From contig NC_058051.1 in NCBI RefSeq assembly GCF_020085105.1, forward strand, positions 19,415,455 through 19,479,454: 64,000 bases of DNA, written 5' to 3'. The translations under genes were made by a program, and so were the position numbers. The DNA comes from Siniperca chuatsi. Lineage: Eukaryota > Chordata > Actinopteri > Centrarchiformes > Sinipercidae. The notes beneath the pieces are model-generated. The model worked only from the letters and a program-made list of their open reading frames with translations. It searched no databases and had not been told where the DNA came from. The number at the start of each line of letters is the position of its first letter. Positions within the stretch are counted from its first letter, which is position 1. Shown here in pieces: positions 47,277 through 60,208 of this stretch.

Positions 47277-50200
47277 TTAGACGGTCTCTAGCAACAGTAT
47301 CAGCTTCTGGACTGGGCGTTCAATGACAGACAGCTTGTTGAGACGACGACCATCCTTCTCCAGATTCCGGTCACCAAGGCATACTTTGACTCTTCTTACA
47401 AGCCCGTCTTTATCTGTAGTAGTCTCTGTAACTCTGGCCAGCCGCCACTCATTTCTAGGCAGACCATCAGCCTTTTCCATCACAATATCTCCTACTCGCA
47501 GGTTTCTCTTTGCTCTGTGCCAGCGCTGCCTGGTGGCAATGTTGGAAAGATACTCCCCTCGCCAGCGACTCCAAAACTGCTCTGCGAGGTACTGAACATG
47601 ACGCCACCTTTTTCTTGCATAGATGTCTTCTCTGATGAATCTGCCTGGTGGTGGTAATGCTGGAACAGACTTCATAGTAAGCAGGTTATTAGGGGTGAGA
47701 GGTGCAAGGCTGTTGGGGTCGTTTAGGTTGTCAACCGTTAGTGGTCTACTGTTTACGATCGCCATAGCTTCGTAAAAGAATGTCCGCAGTGATGCATCGT
47801 CCAGTTTGTCAGAAGAGAGTGAGAGAGTTGAGCGAAGAACATTTCTCACTGTTCTGATTTGTCTCTCCCATACCCCACCTGCATGACTTGAATGGGGCGC
47901 ATTTAGGACAATGTCACACTGCTTCTCAGCTAAGAACACTGTCAGACGATCAGCGTCAATCTCCTTGAGGGCATTTTTCAGCTCATTCTTGGCTCCTACA
48001 AAGTTGGTGCCTTGGTCACATTTGATTTGGCGCACTGCTCCCCGTAATGCAACGAAACAGCGCAGGCCATTGATGAAAGCATCTGTAGACATGTCATTTA
48101 GCATTTCGATATGAATAGCTCTGGAGCTGAAACATGTGAAGAGGAGGCCGTACCTTTTATGTTCTTTCCGACCCTGTTTAGTGACAAAGGGACCAAAGCA
48201 GTCCATACCACAGTATGTGAAGGGTGGAGATGGATTTGTACGCTCTGAAGGGAGGTCGGCCATTCTTTGTTCTTCGGTGGGTCTCCTGAGCTTCCGACAT
48301 GTCACACAGTGATGTACATGGGATGCTACTGCTCTGCTCATTCCTGGAATCCAGTAGCCTTGTGATCTGATCTCATTAATAGTAAGGCCCTTACCTTGGT
48401 GCTTGACATTCTCATGACATTGAGAGATGATCATCTTTGTTATATGGTGATCTTTAGGAATGATCACCGGGTGTTTGACTGAGTTGGGTAGGGGTGCATC
48501 GCAAAGCCTTCCTCCCACCTTGAGTAGTCCGTCTTGATCTAGGAAGGCATCAAGATGATACAGCTTGCTGCTAGGTGACAGCTGGGCCCCCTTGCTCAAT
48601 AACTTGATATCCCTTGTATAGGTGTTTCTTTGTAGGTCTTTAATGATGATGCGTTTAGCATCTTCTCGCTCAGCTACCGTACTGTGACCGATGGACTTAT
48701 CCCCTTTGGCTCGGCGAACAAGGCGAGCCAGAGCTTGGACAGCTCCAGACCATGAAGACAGCTTTGACAAGCGGTCTGAGAGGGTGACTTCTGTTGTTTC
48801 TGCACTCAGTGTCTGAGCCTGTTTCACTTCAGGATCTCCAGTCATTAGTGCTGTGTCAATATCTGCCACAGGAGGTATATCCTTCTTCCATAAGAATCTT
48901 GGCCCTGTCAACCAATTGGATGTAAGAATCTCACCAGCATTTAAACCCCTTGAAGCATGGTCAGCAGGGTTCTCATTAGTGTGAACATATCTCCACTGTT
49001 GAGGAGTAGAGCTGAGATGTATCTTCTGCACTCTGTTTGCCACAAATGTGTGAAAGCGGCGTGCTTCGTTGTTAATGTACCCCAAAACTACTTGGGAGTC
49101 GGTCCAGAAGTGCTCTTCTAGGTCTGCATATTCCAGCTCCTGTTTAAGCATATTGCTCATGGCAACTGAGATGACAGCAGCGGTCAGTTCGAGCCTGGGA
49201 ATAGTCTGGACCTTAATGGGAGCAACTCTGGATTTACCTATGACCAGGGCACAATGGATGTTACCTTCTTCATTTGTGACTCGTAAATAGGAACACTGGC
49301 CATATCCGCTGTTGCTCGCATCAGAGAAGTGATGAAGTTCTCTTTTTATGACCTTTCCAAAGTTTGCAGGTACATAACAGCGGGGTATATTGATCCTTTC
49401 CAAGTTCATAAGATCAGCCTTCCAAAGCTCCCACCTTGGCTGCAATTCTTTAGGAAGAGGGTCGTCCCAGCCTGTTCCGTTTCTGCACATTTCCTGAAGC
49501 ACTAATTTTCCACTGAGCACAAAAGGAGCAATAAAGCCCAGCGGATCATACAGTGATGCAACTGTGGATAGTATGCCACGGCGTGTTGCTGGCTGGTCTT
49601 TGAGGTCAACAGAGAATCTGAGTCTGTCAGAATCAATGTGCCAATGGATCCCTAAAGCTCTCTCTAAAGGGGTGTCATCGAAGTTGAGGTCAAGGGCTTT
49701 TACTTCAACGGCTCGTTCAGAAATTGGAATGCTATCCAGGACAATTCTGTCATTTGAAATAAATTTGTGCAGTCTAAGACCACCTGAGGCACACAGTTGT
49801 CGAGCTTCTCTTGCTACCTGGACAGCTTCTTCTGCGCCGGCTACACTGGTGACACCGTCATCTACATAAAAGTCTGTTGTGATGAATTTTGAGCCAAGAG
49901 GATACGTACTCTCATTCTCCTTGGCGAGATGTTTCAGACCATAGTTGGCGCATCCAGGTGATGAGGTAGCACCAAAAAGATGGACCTTCATGCGGTATTC
50001 TTGTGGCTGTGAAGTTAAGTCTCCGTTTTTCCACCAGAGAAAACGGAGGTAGTTTCGATCTGCTTCTTCCACATGAAATTGGTGAAACATCTGTTCGACA
50101 TCGCACATAAAGGCAACTGGATGTTGTCTGAATCTTACGAGAACACCAGTCAGCTTATTCATTAAATCTGGGCCTTGGAGCAAATGGTCATTGAGGCTGG

Positions 50201-50288
50201 CTCCCTGGTACTTGGCGGAGCAGTCAAAGACAACACGGAGCTTGTCTGGCTTTTTAGGGTGATACACCCCATGATGAGGATGTACCAC
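47277..50288 (-). pseudogene. pol: BEL/Pao pol, copy A: RT, RNase H, integrase
   Basis: An uninterrupted frame of 1003 codons. Reverse transcriptase comes first: catalytic Asp in [12 protein letters not shown] (residue ~63) and YVDD at 141-144. RNase H follows ([12 protein letters not shown] near 323; [12 protein letters not shown] near 400). Next is the integrase zinc-binding region (HENVKHQG ... HHCVTCRKL, ~640-680), then the integrase core with Asp in [10 protein letters not shown], Asp in IKCDQGTNF and Glu in [11 protein letters not shown], and a DUF5641 C-terminal domain ([23 protein letters not shown]). The apparent Met start is not a true start: it follows a one-base deletion at about 50278 (GA-GGA here, GAGGGA in copy B) that separates it from the upstream frame. 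It acts in replication and integration of the element. Confidence 0.93.
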
Positions 50289-51505
50289 TTCTCTCCAACC
50301 TTTCCTTCATCATGCACTTCTTCCGCATCACCTCTCTCAATGACCTCTTCCATAAACCTAACATAGTGTTCCTTGTACCTTTCATCTTTCAACAATTTCC
50401 TTTTAAGATGACTGAGCCTTACAATGGCAAGCTGCTTATTGTTAAGCAAGTGAGGTCTCTCTTTGAATGGGAGAGGCATTTCATAATGCCCGTGATCGTT
50501 CTTCCTTATGCCTTGCTGCAGTTTGGTCAAGAAGAGGATGTCATCCTGCGACACAGTTTTATTATCTTCACCAGCATCTTTGAAGTCAGACTCCAAAACC
50601 TTAATAACATCTGCTGGAGTCACTGGGGGAAGCTCTTTAGTGCTTACTCTATGACAGATGGTGTTGAAGCTTTGTGATTCATGGTGTGTGGACAGGCGAC
50701 CAACAATACTCCATCCTAGGTCTGTATGGACTGCATAAGGCTCATCGTCTCCTCCTAAAATCACCTGTTTTGGTGCCAAAGCCTTTGGACAACTGTAGCC
50801 TATTAGGAGACCAACCTCACAATCCTGCAGTGGTGGAATTTTGTCCACTATTGTAGAGAGATGCTTCCAGTGTCGTGCTGTGTCACAAGTAGGGATGTGA
50901 GTACGGTTCACTGGAATGGAGTCCTTAGTGTAGGCAGGAGGAAGGTTGAGGACAACAGTGGAGCTGAAGCCTCTTACTTTGAGACCGGACACCTTTTCAC
51001 TCGGCATAACAACATCTTTTGCAGTCATGGTTGTCAACTTCAGTCTCACAGGACAGGAGTCAGCTTGTAGCTTGTTGCTCAGATCTCGGTCGACAAACAC
51101 AGTATCACTCTGGGTGTCAAGCAGAGCATAAACAAGTTTTTCAGAGGCTGGATTCCTCTCGGTTGATACCCACACTGGCACTATCATTGAAGTATTGGTG
51201 GATGGCTCATCATTCTCTACTTTGTGAGACGTACTAGTAGCCATCTCTGTGTCACCTTGATTTGAGACTGGTGCAGTGTTGATTTTCTTTGTGTAGTTTT
51301 CATCATGTAGACACGTTGGATGTTTACCTCTACAGGTGTCACAGGACAGACGGTGACGGCAGTCTTTTGCGCTGTGGCCTGGTCTCATGCAACCATAGCA
51401 GAGCTTGTTCTCCTTCACATATTTCCGTTTCTCTTCTAATGACTTTGCCACAAATTTAAAACAGCTGTGAATCTTATGCTTGCTGTCTTTGCAGAAGAGA
51501 CACAT
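50162..51505 (-). pseudogene. gag-pro: BEL/Pao copy A: CCHC knuckles, protease, start of RT
   Basis: An open piece of 447 codons starting at an internal Met. Two nucleocapsid CCHC knuckles come first (CLFCKDSKHKIHSC and CYGCMRPGHSAKDC), then a third Cys/His cluster (CDTCRGKHPTC). The aspartic protease follows with LLDTQSDTVFV near residue 130: Gln replaces the usual Gly of DTG, a variant I recall in fish BEL/Pao proteins. It continues through the link to pol (TPADVIKVLESDFKDAG) and leaves frame at the deletion near 50278. Frame breaks on the upstream side are at about 51537-51540 (T run), 51597-51599 (T run) and 51643. Confidence 0.9.
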
Positions 51506-51583
51506 ATTATAATTTCCTTTAGTGGGCTTTTGTTCGTTTTATCATTTTGTTTATTTTCTGTAGTTGTTTGAATGTGAAAGACG

Positions 51584-53097
51584 TTAGCCCTGTTCCTTTA
51601 CTGTCCTTAAGGTTTCGTTCTTCTGAAGTGGGGTCAGAGGCACAAGAGCACTGAAGGAGGTGACTGGATTGCAAGTAACCTCTGCTTCCATTGACATGAA
51701 GGTCACAAAATCTATAAACTTTGGAAAGTCATGAGTCTCAATAAGTGTCTGCGTGACCTGGCGGTTCCACCGTGCTGCTGCCCAATCTGGTAATTTGTGT
51801 ACAAGTTTCTGATTTTCATCACAATCATCCAATATTTCAAGCCCTTTGACATGAGGCATAGCTTGATGACACGCATTCAAGAAGTCAGAGAAATCTCTGA
51901 AACCTTCAGCATCTTTAGGCTGAATCTTAGGCCATTTAGCTAGTTTTTCTCTAAATGCTTTCTGTATGACAAATGGCTGTCCATACCGTTGGTTCAACTT
52001 GTTCCATGCATCATTATAAGCCTCATCATCATCTCTGTAGAAGATACCATCAAGAGACTTACGAGCTGGCCCACCAACATACCTTTTTAAATAGTGCAGC
52101 TTGTCGGCAGAAGAAATGGCCTTTCCATCAATGAGCGACACAAATGCAGCCTTCCACTCAATGAACTGGATAGGATCACCACTGAACACAGATGGTTCTG
52201 TTGTAGGCAGTCTGTTCAGGGCTATGCTATCTTGGATAGCTTGAGCGAGATAAGATATATCAGATTTTGGAGGAGGTAGTGTTGCTGTGATGTTGGTAGG
52301 ACATTGGATGGGAAATGGAACTACATGCTGCTGCACCGCTACACTTACATCCTGCTGTTCCCTTGTATGTGAGTGTGAAGAATGTATGCTGACTTCCTGT
52401 GCCATTTCTTGATCATAGGCCTGTAGTCTGGCTCTAGCTGCTTTTAGATCCTTCTCTGCTTTTAGTTTTTCCAGTTCACACTTTCGAGCTTCAATCTCTT
52501 GTATGACTGAGTATTCTGCTTCTTTGGCTGCTAAATCAGCTGCTGCATCTGCACGCTTGGCTGCAATGGACATAACTGTAGACCTTGATGATGTGGGGCG
52601 TGAGACTGTGGATCCATAGACAGAGCGAGCATAATTGTGATGGAGTAAATCACGCAGGCTGTGTTTTACATTTTCTCTGTCAAAGTCCTCAAGACATGCC
52701 ATTCTGTCAAAAATTATCTTGAAATATCTTTTGTCACAGCTTCACAAGTGTCGATTCTGCGTCTAGTGTCACTGGATGGAGCAATGTAATCTCTGATTTC
52801 CAGGTAGACATGCATAACATCATCCCTTCCCTTCTCAAGTGTGTTAATAAGAACTACCAGTTGACTCTCACTAACGTCTGTTTTTAGCTCTTCCCTTGTG
52901 TTGCGAGCCAGGTCCTTCCATTTTTCATACAGCTGAATCAACCTTTTCTCCCTTTTTAGGGCTTCCTCCTCTTTATACGCACGCATCTTCTCCGTGGGGT
53001 TGCGTTGTCGACCAGAACGGTGAAGCTCCTCCTCTTCCGTTCCATTATGAGGGGCCTCCACTTGCTGGTCGAGGTCCTTATTTTCAGAAGCATCCAT
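51584..53097 (-). pseudogene. gag: BEL/Pao gag, copy A (frameshifted)
   Basis: Two frames. The N-terminal 127 codons (52714-53097) start MDASENKDLDQQVEAPHNG and are highly charged; the next frame (51584-52702) carries an Ala/Glu/Lys-rich coiled-coil region (AADLAAKEAEYSVIQEIEAR) and the DUF1759 Gag domain (PSVFSGDPIQFIEWKAAF ... YVGGPARKSL). The break at 52720/52721 is a missing base compared with copy B at ~59831. Gag forms the particle; DUF1759 is typical of BEL/Pao Gag. Confidence 0.9.
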
Positions 53098-53222
53098 TTT
53101 CTTTACAGGCGTGCATTGGACTAGATTATCATATCAAGTCCTTTGGTTGTCATTAGACAGCTTTCAGAGGTGAGGTAGGACTGATTAGGTGAAGCTGTTG
53201 TTCTTCTGGGTAAAACTCTTAC

Positions 53223-54203
53223 TGTAGCATTCCCGGCTGAACAGATGCATCTTACTCTCAGGAACTGATGTTTATAAAGAATTTAATTTCCAAAAACACC
53301 GTAAGAGCTGAATAAAAACAACAAACAAGCATTAGACATCTGCCTGCAAATAGTATACAAATATCCATAAATATATAAACGAATACACATTTGCAATTAA
53401 TTGGCTTAAATCATAAATAATGTGTAAATAAATCACATTTTAGCAAACTGGCTAATGCAATAACCTATATGAATTGTTTTAATTACAACAATCTCCTTTT
53501 AGAGTGCAATGTTAACTACGTTACATGAAACACCCGAGTTAACAATCAATTAATTTTGGTAAAACGGACAATCTCAATTTAGAGAGAAAAACGTAAATTA
53601 ATTATATAAAATTACCAAATGAAGTGCTGATTTACTGTAAACAATCTATCTGGAGTGCAAATCAAGAGAAACACTGACGAGGCAATAACAACATTAGCTA
53701 AAGAATGATATAGCTAAACCAAACACTTCAAAGTCCTTCAAAGTTTACCACACAACATAAAACTAAAACGGTACCTTGTGCCCTTCAGCCAGGAGCTAAG
53801 ATGTAGAAAGAAACCTTTTTAAAACAAACATTTGTACAGTGAGTACCCAAGGGTTTATCCTTTCTCTCTTAACGTTAAATCAGAATGGCGCTTCACGTAA
53901 AAAGAGCGCCAATGTACACAAAGAGTGCTGCTGCACTTCCTTTTCCAGACTTCAAAATAAAAGCATGTGAGGTAAAAAATGTACACTTAATAAAACAAAT
54001 AAAAATACAATGTCCACATTAAGTATGCAGCAAGAATTATTAGTCAACCAAAAACAAACAAAGTAACATTTGGTTCAAGTTCAATAATAAAGTCCTTTCT
54101 TGTGAAAGCCTTTCTCAGGAGTTCCATGGCAACACTGCCCTCTATGGTTGGAGGTAAAGATGACGACCTACTTCAGTGATTGGGGATTCAATGGTCATTT
54201 ACA
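53223..54203 (-). repeat. LTR 2 (shared middle LTR)
   Basis: 981 bp; it is both the 5' LTR of copy A and the 3' LTR of copy B. At offset 285 it has A like LTR 3, and at offset 816 it has A like LTR 1. No target duplication at its edges. Confidence 0.93.
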
Positions 54204-54385
54204 CTCCCACCAAATCATGAGGGATTTGTATGACGTTAAGAAATATAAATTACAAATGATTTTTAAATTTTAAAAAAATGACCTTTAACTCAGAAACGGA
54301 CGAAAAGTGCCCATACTATGTTGAATGAATGCTAGAATTTAAGTAATATAATGAAAAGGATACACTTGGTTGCTACTGGAAGCAG

Positions 54386-55144
54386 TTAGACGGTCTCTAG
54401 CAACAGTATCAGCTTCTGGACTGGGCGTTCAATGACAGACAGCTTGTTGAGACGACGACCATCCTTCTCCAGATTCCGGTCACCAAGGCATACTTTGACT
54501 CTTCTTACAAGCCCGTCTTTATCTGTAGTAGTCTCTGTAACTCTGGCCAGCCGCCACTCATTTCTAGGCAGACCATCAGCCTTTTCCATCACAATATCTC
54601 CTACTCGCAGGTTTCTCTTTGCTCTGTGCCAGCGCTGCCTGGTGGCAATGTTGGAAAGATACTCCCTACGCCAGCGACTCCAAAACTGCTCTGCGAGGTA
54701 CTGAACATGACGCCACCTTTTTCTTGCATAGATGTCTTCTCTGATGAATCTGCCTGGTGGTGGTAATGCTGGAACAGACTTCATAGTAAGCAGGTTATTA
54801 GGGGTGAGAGGTGCAAGGCTGTTGGGGTCGTTTAGGTTGTCAACCGTTAGTGGTCTACTGTTTACGATCGCCATAGCTTCGTAAAAGAATGTCCGCAGTG
54901 ATGCATCGTCCAGTTTGTCAGAAGAGAGTGAGAGAGTTGAGCGAAGAACATTTCTCACTGTTCTGATTTGTCTCTCCCATACCCCACCTGCATGACTTGA
55001 ATGGGGCGCATTTAGGACAATGTCACACTGCTTCTCAGCTAAGAACACTGTCAGACGATCAGCGCCAATCTCCTTGAGGGCATTTTTCAGCTCATTCTTG
55101 GCTCCTACAAAGTTGGTGCCTTGGTCACATTTGATTTGGCGCAC
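54386..55144 (-). pseudogene. pol: BEL/Pao copy B: integrase core end and DUF5641
   Basis: An open piece of 252 codons holding the second Asp (IKCDQGTNF) and Glu ([11 protein letters not shown]) of the integrase core and the DUF5641 end. It is cut from the upstream frame by a one-base deletion in a C run (55149-55151; four C in copy A at 48050-48053). Substitutions against copy A are seen at 54667-54668 and 55065. Confidence 0.92.
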
Positions 55145-56268
55145 TGCTCCCGTAATGCAACGAAACAGCGCAGGCCATTGATGAAAGCATCTGTAGACAT
55201 GTCATTTAGCATTTCGATATGAATAGCTCTGGAGCTGAAACATGTGAAGAGGAGGCCGTACCTTTTATGTTCTTTCCGACCCTGTTTAGTGACAAAGGGA
55301 CCAAAGCAGTCCATACCACAGTATGTGAAGGGTGGAGATGGATTTGTACGCTCTGAAGGGAGGTCGGCCATTCTTTGTTCTTCGGTGGGTCTCCTGAGCT
55401 TCCGACATGTCACACAGTGATGTACATGGGATGCTACTGCTCTGCTCATTCCTGGAATCCAGTAGCCTTGTGATCTGATCTCATTAATAGTAAGGCCCTT
55501 ACCTTGGTGCTTGACATTCTCATGACATTGAGAGATGATCATCTTTGTTATATGGTGATCTTTAGGAATGATCACCGGGTGTTTGACTGAGTTGGGTAGG
55601 GGTGCATCGCAAAGCCTTCCTCCCACCTTGAGTAGTCCGTCTTGATCTAGGAAGGCATCAAGATGATACAGCTTGCTGCTAGGTGACAGCTGGGCCCCCT
55701 TGCTCAATAACTTGATATCCCTTGTATAGGTGTTTCTTTGTAGGTCTTTAATGATGATGCGTTTAGCATCTTCTCGCTCAGCTACCGTACTGTGACCGAT
55801 GGACTTATCCCCTTTGGCTCGGCGAACAAGGCGAGCCAGAGCTTGGACAGCTCCAGACCATGAAGACAGCTTTGACAAGCGGTCTGAGAGGGTGACTTCT
55901 GTTGTTTCTGCACTCAGTGTCTGAGCCTGTTTCACTTCAGGATCTCCAGTCATTAGTGCTGTGTCAATATCTGCCACAGGAGGTATATCCTTCTTCCATA
56001 AGAATCTTGGCCCTGTCAACCAATTGGATGTAAGAATCTCACCAGCATTTAAACCCCTTGAAGCATGGTCAGCAGGGTTCTCATTAGTGTGAACATATCT
56101 CCACTGTTGAGGAGTAGAGCTGAGATGTATCTTCTGCACTCTGTTTGCCACAAATGTGTGAAAGCGGCGTGCTTCGTTGTTAATGTACCCCAAAACTACT
56201 TGGGAGTCGGTCCAGAAGTGCTCTTCTAGGTCTGCATATTCCAGCTCCTGTTTAAGCATATTGCTCAT
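55105..56268 (-). pseudogene. pol: BEL/Pao copy B: RNase H end and integrase N-terminal half
   Basis: An open piece of 387 codons with the RNase H segment [12 protein letters not shown], the integrase HHCC region and the first integrase Asp (GMDCFGPF). It runs out of frame at the C-run deletion near 55150. It is separated from the RT piece by the T-run deletion at 56451-56454. Confidence 0.92.
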
Positions 56269-56345
56269 GGCAACTGAGATGACAGCAGCGGTCAGTTCGA
56301 GCCTGGGAATAGTCTGGACCTTAATGGGAGCAACTCTGGATTTAC

Positions 56346-57731
56346 CTATGACCAGGGCACAATGGATGTTACCTTCTTCATTTGTGACTCGTAAATAGGA
56401 ACACTGGCCATATCCGCTGTTGCTCGCATCAGAGAAGTGATGAAGTTCTCTTTTATGACCTTTCCAAAGTTTGCAGGTACATAACAGCGGGGTATATTGA
56501 TCCTTTCCAAGTTCATAAGATCAGCCTTCCAAAGCTCCCACCTTGGCTGCAATTCTTTAGGAAGAGGGTCGTCCCAGCCTGTTCCGTTTCTGCACATTTC
56601 CTGAAGCACTAATTTTCCACTGAGCACAAAAGGAGCAATAAAGCCCAGCGGATCATACAGTGATGCAACTGTGGATAGTATGCCACGGCGTGTTGCTGGC
56701 TGGTCTTTGAGGTCAACAGAGAATCTGAGTCTGTCAGAATCAATGTGCCAATGGATCCCTAAAGCTCTCTCTAAAGGGGTGTCATCGAAGTTGAGGTCAA
56801 GGGCTTTTACTTCAACGGCTCGTTCAGAAATTGGAATGCTATCCAGGACAATTCTGTCATTTGAAATAAATTTGTGCAGTCTAAGACCACCTGAGGCACA
56901 CAGTTGTCGAGCTTCTCTTGCTACCTGGACAGCTTCTTCTGCGCCGGCTACACTGGTGACACCGTCATCTACATAAAAGTCTGTTGTGATGAATTTTGAG
57001 CCAAGAGGATACGTACTCTCATTCTCCTTGGCGAGATGTTTCAGACCATAGTTGGCGCATCCAGGTGATGAGGTAGCACCAAAAAGATGGACCTTCATGC
57101 GGTATTCTTGTGGCTGTGAAGTTAAGTCTCCGTTTTTCCACCAGAGAAAACGGAGGTAGTTTCGATCTGCTTCTTCCACATGAAATTGGTGAAACATCTG
57201 TTCGACATCGCACATAAAGGCAACTGGATGTTGTCTGAATCTTACGAGAACACCAGTCAGCTTATTCATTAAATCTGGGCCTTGGAGCAAATGGTCATTG
57301 AGGCTGGCTCCCTGGTACTTGGCGGAGCAGTCAAAGACAACACGGAGCTTGTCTGGCTTTTTAGGGTGATACACCCCATGATGAGGGATGTACCACTTCT
57401 CTCCAACCTTTCCTTCATCATGCACTTCTTCCGCATCACCTCTCTCAATGACCTCTTCCATAAACCTAACATAGTGTTCCTTGTACCTTTCATCTTTCAA
57501 CAATTTCCTTTTAAGATGACTGAGCCTTACAATGGCAAGCTGCTTATTGTTAAGCAAGTGAGGTCTCTCTTTGAATGGGAGAGGCATTTCATAATGCCCG
57601 TGATCGTTCTTCCTTATGCCTTGCTGCAGTTTGGTCAAGAAGAGGATGTCATCCTGCGACACAGTTTTATTATCTTCACCAGCATCTTTGAAGTCAGACT
57701 CCAAAACCTTAATAACATCTGCTGGAGTCAC
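56346..57731 (-). pseudogene. pol: BEL/Pao copy B: pre-RT link and reverse transcriptase
   Basis: An open piece of 461 codons from TPADVIKVLESDFKDAG through RT ([31 protein letters not shown]) to the start of RNase H. Here the RT start region is continuous, unlike in copy A. It ends out of frame after a one-base deletion in a T run (56451-56454). The Met start is an artefact of the G-run break at 57733-57736. Confidence 0.92.
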
Positions 57732-60208
57732 TGGGGAAGCTCTTTAGTGCTTACTCTATGACAGATGGTGTTGAAGCTTTGTGATTCATGGTGTGTGGAC
57801 AGGCGACCAACAATACTCCATCCTAGGTCTGTATGGACTGCATAAGGCTCATCGTCTCCTCCTAAAATCACCTGTTTTGGTGCCAAAGCCTTTGGACAAC
57901 TGTAGCCTATTAGGAGACCAACCTCACAATCCTGCAGTGGTGGAATTTTGTCCACTATTGTAGAGAGATGCTTCCAGTGTCGTGCTGTGTCACAAGTAGG
58001 GATGTGAGTACGGTTCACTGGAATGGAGTCCTTAGTGTAGGCAGGAGGAAGGTTGAGGACAACAGTGGAGCTGAAGCCTCTTACTTTGAGACCGGACACC
58101 TTTTCACTCGGCATAACAACATCTTTTGCAGTCATGGTTGTCAACTTCAGTCTCACAGGACAGGAGTCAGCTTGTAGCTTGTTGCTCAGATCTCGGTCGA
58201 CAAACACAGTATCACTCTGGGTGTCAAGCAGAGCATAAACAAGTTTTTCAGAGGCTGGATTCCTCTCGGTTGATACCCACACTGGCACTATCATTGAAGT
58301 ATTGGTGGATGGCTCATCATTCTCTACTTTGTGAGACGTACTAGTAGCCATCTCTGTGTCACCTTGATTTGAGACTGGTGCAGTGTTGATTTTCTTTGTG
58401 TAGTTTTCATCATGTAGACACGTTGGATGTTTACCTCTACAGGTGTCACAGGACAGACGGTGACGGCAGTCTTTTGCGCTGTGGCCTGGTCTCATGCAAC
58501 CATAGCAGAGCTTGTTCTCCTTCACATATTTCCGTTTCTCTTCTAATGACTTTGCCACAAATTTAAAACAGCTGTGAATCTTATGCTTGCTGTCTTTGCA
58601 GAAGAGACACATATTATAATTTCCTTTAGTGGGCTTTTGTTCGTTTTTATCATTTTGTTTATTTTCTGTAGTTGTTTGAATGTGAAAGACGTTAGCCCTG
58701 TTCCTTTTACTGTCCTTAAGGTTTCGTTCTTCTGAAGTGGGGTCAGAGGCACGAAGAGCACTGAAGGAGGTGACTGGATTGCAAGTAACCTCTGCTTCCA
58801 TTGACATGAAGGTCACAAAATCTATAAACTTTGGAAAGTCATGAGTCTCAATAAGTGTCTGCGTGACCTGGCGGTTCCACCGTGCTGCTGCCCAATCTGG
58901 TAATTTGTGTACAAGTTTCTGATTTTCATCACAATCATCCAATATTTCAAGCCCTTTGACATGAGGCATAGCTTGATGACACGCATTCAAGAAGTCAGAG
59001 AAATCTCTGAAACCTTCAGCATCTTTAGGCTGAATCTTAGGCCATTTAGCTAGTTTTTCTCTAAATGCTTTCTGTATGACAAATGGCTGTCCATACCGTT
59101 GGTTCAACTTGTTCCATGCATCATTATAAGCCTCATCATCATCTCTGTAGAAGATACCATCAAGAGACTTACGAGCTGGCCCACCAACATACCTTTTTAA
59201 ATAGTGCAGCTTGTCGGCAGAAGAAATGGCCTTTCCATCAATGAGCGACACAAATGCAGCCTTCCACTCAATGAACTGGATAGGATCACCACTGAACACA
59301 GATGGTTCTGTTGTAGGCAGTCTGTTCAGGGCTATGCTATCTTGGATAGCTTGAGCGAGATAAGATATATCAGATTTTGGAGGAGGTAGTGTTGCTGTGA
59401 TGTTGGTAGGACATTGGATGGGAAATGGAACTACATGCTGCTGCACCGCTACACTTACATCCTGCTGTTCCCTTGTATGTGAGTGTGAAGAATGTATGCT
59501 GACTTCCTGTGCCATTTCTTGATCATAGGCCTGTAGTCTGGCTCTAGCTGCTTTTAGATCCTTCTCTGCTTTTAGTTTTTCCAGTTCACACTTTCGAGCT
59601 TCAATCTCTTGTATGACTGAGTATTCTGCTTCTTTGGCTGCTAAATCAGCTGCTGCATCTGCACGCTTGGCTGCAATGGACATAACTGTAGACCTTGATG
59701 ATGTGGGGCGTGAGACTGTGGATCCATAGACAGAGCGAGCATAATTGTGATGGAGTAAATCACGCAGGCTGTGTTTTACATTTTCTCTGTCAAAGTCCTC
59801 AAGACATGCCATTCTGTCAAAAATTATCTTCGAAATATCTTTTGTCACAGCTTCACAAGTGTCGATTCTGCGTCTAGTGTCACTGGATGGAGCAATGTAA
59901 TCTCTGATTTCCAGGTAGACATGCATAACATCATCCCTTCCCTTCTCAAGTGTGTTAATAAGAACTACCAGTTGACTCTCACTAACGTCTGTTTTTAGCT
60001 CTTCCCTTGTGTTGCGAGCCAGGTCCTTCCATTTTTCATACAGCTGAATCAACCTTTTCTCCCTTTTTAGGGCTTCCTCCTCTTTATACGCACGCATCTT
60101 CTCCGTGGGGTTGCGTTGTCGACCAGAACGGTGAAGCTCCTCCTCTTCCGTTCCATTATGAGGGGCCTCCACTTGCTGGTCGAGGTCCTTATTTTCAGAA
60201 GCATCCAT
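57728..60208 (-). pseudogene. gag-pro: BEL/Pao gag-protease, copy B (continuous 826 codons)
   Basis: The longest continuous Gag of the pair. It contains a charged N-terminus, a coiled-coil-rich segment (~180-240), DUF1759 (~300-450), CCHC knuckles (~541-590) and an aspartic protease with DTQSD (~670). The start at 60208 is the first Met after the LTR leader (60209-60333) and is shared with copy A. It stops early at 57728 because a G run has four bases (57733-57736) where copy A has five (50625-50629); beyond it the frame resumes as the RT piece. So Gag, protease and RT probably belonged to one reading frame in the parent element. Confidence 0.93.

Noticed and set aside
49564-49869. Plus-strand ORFs inside the BEL/Pao array (also the matching ones in copy B)
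   Set aside because: They are antisense shadows of pol, repeated identically in both copies with no domain.
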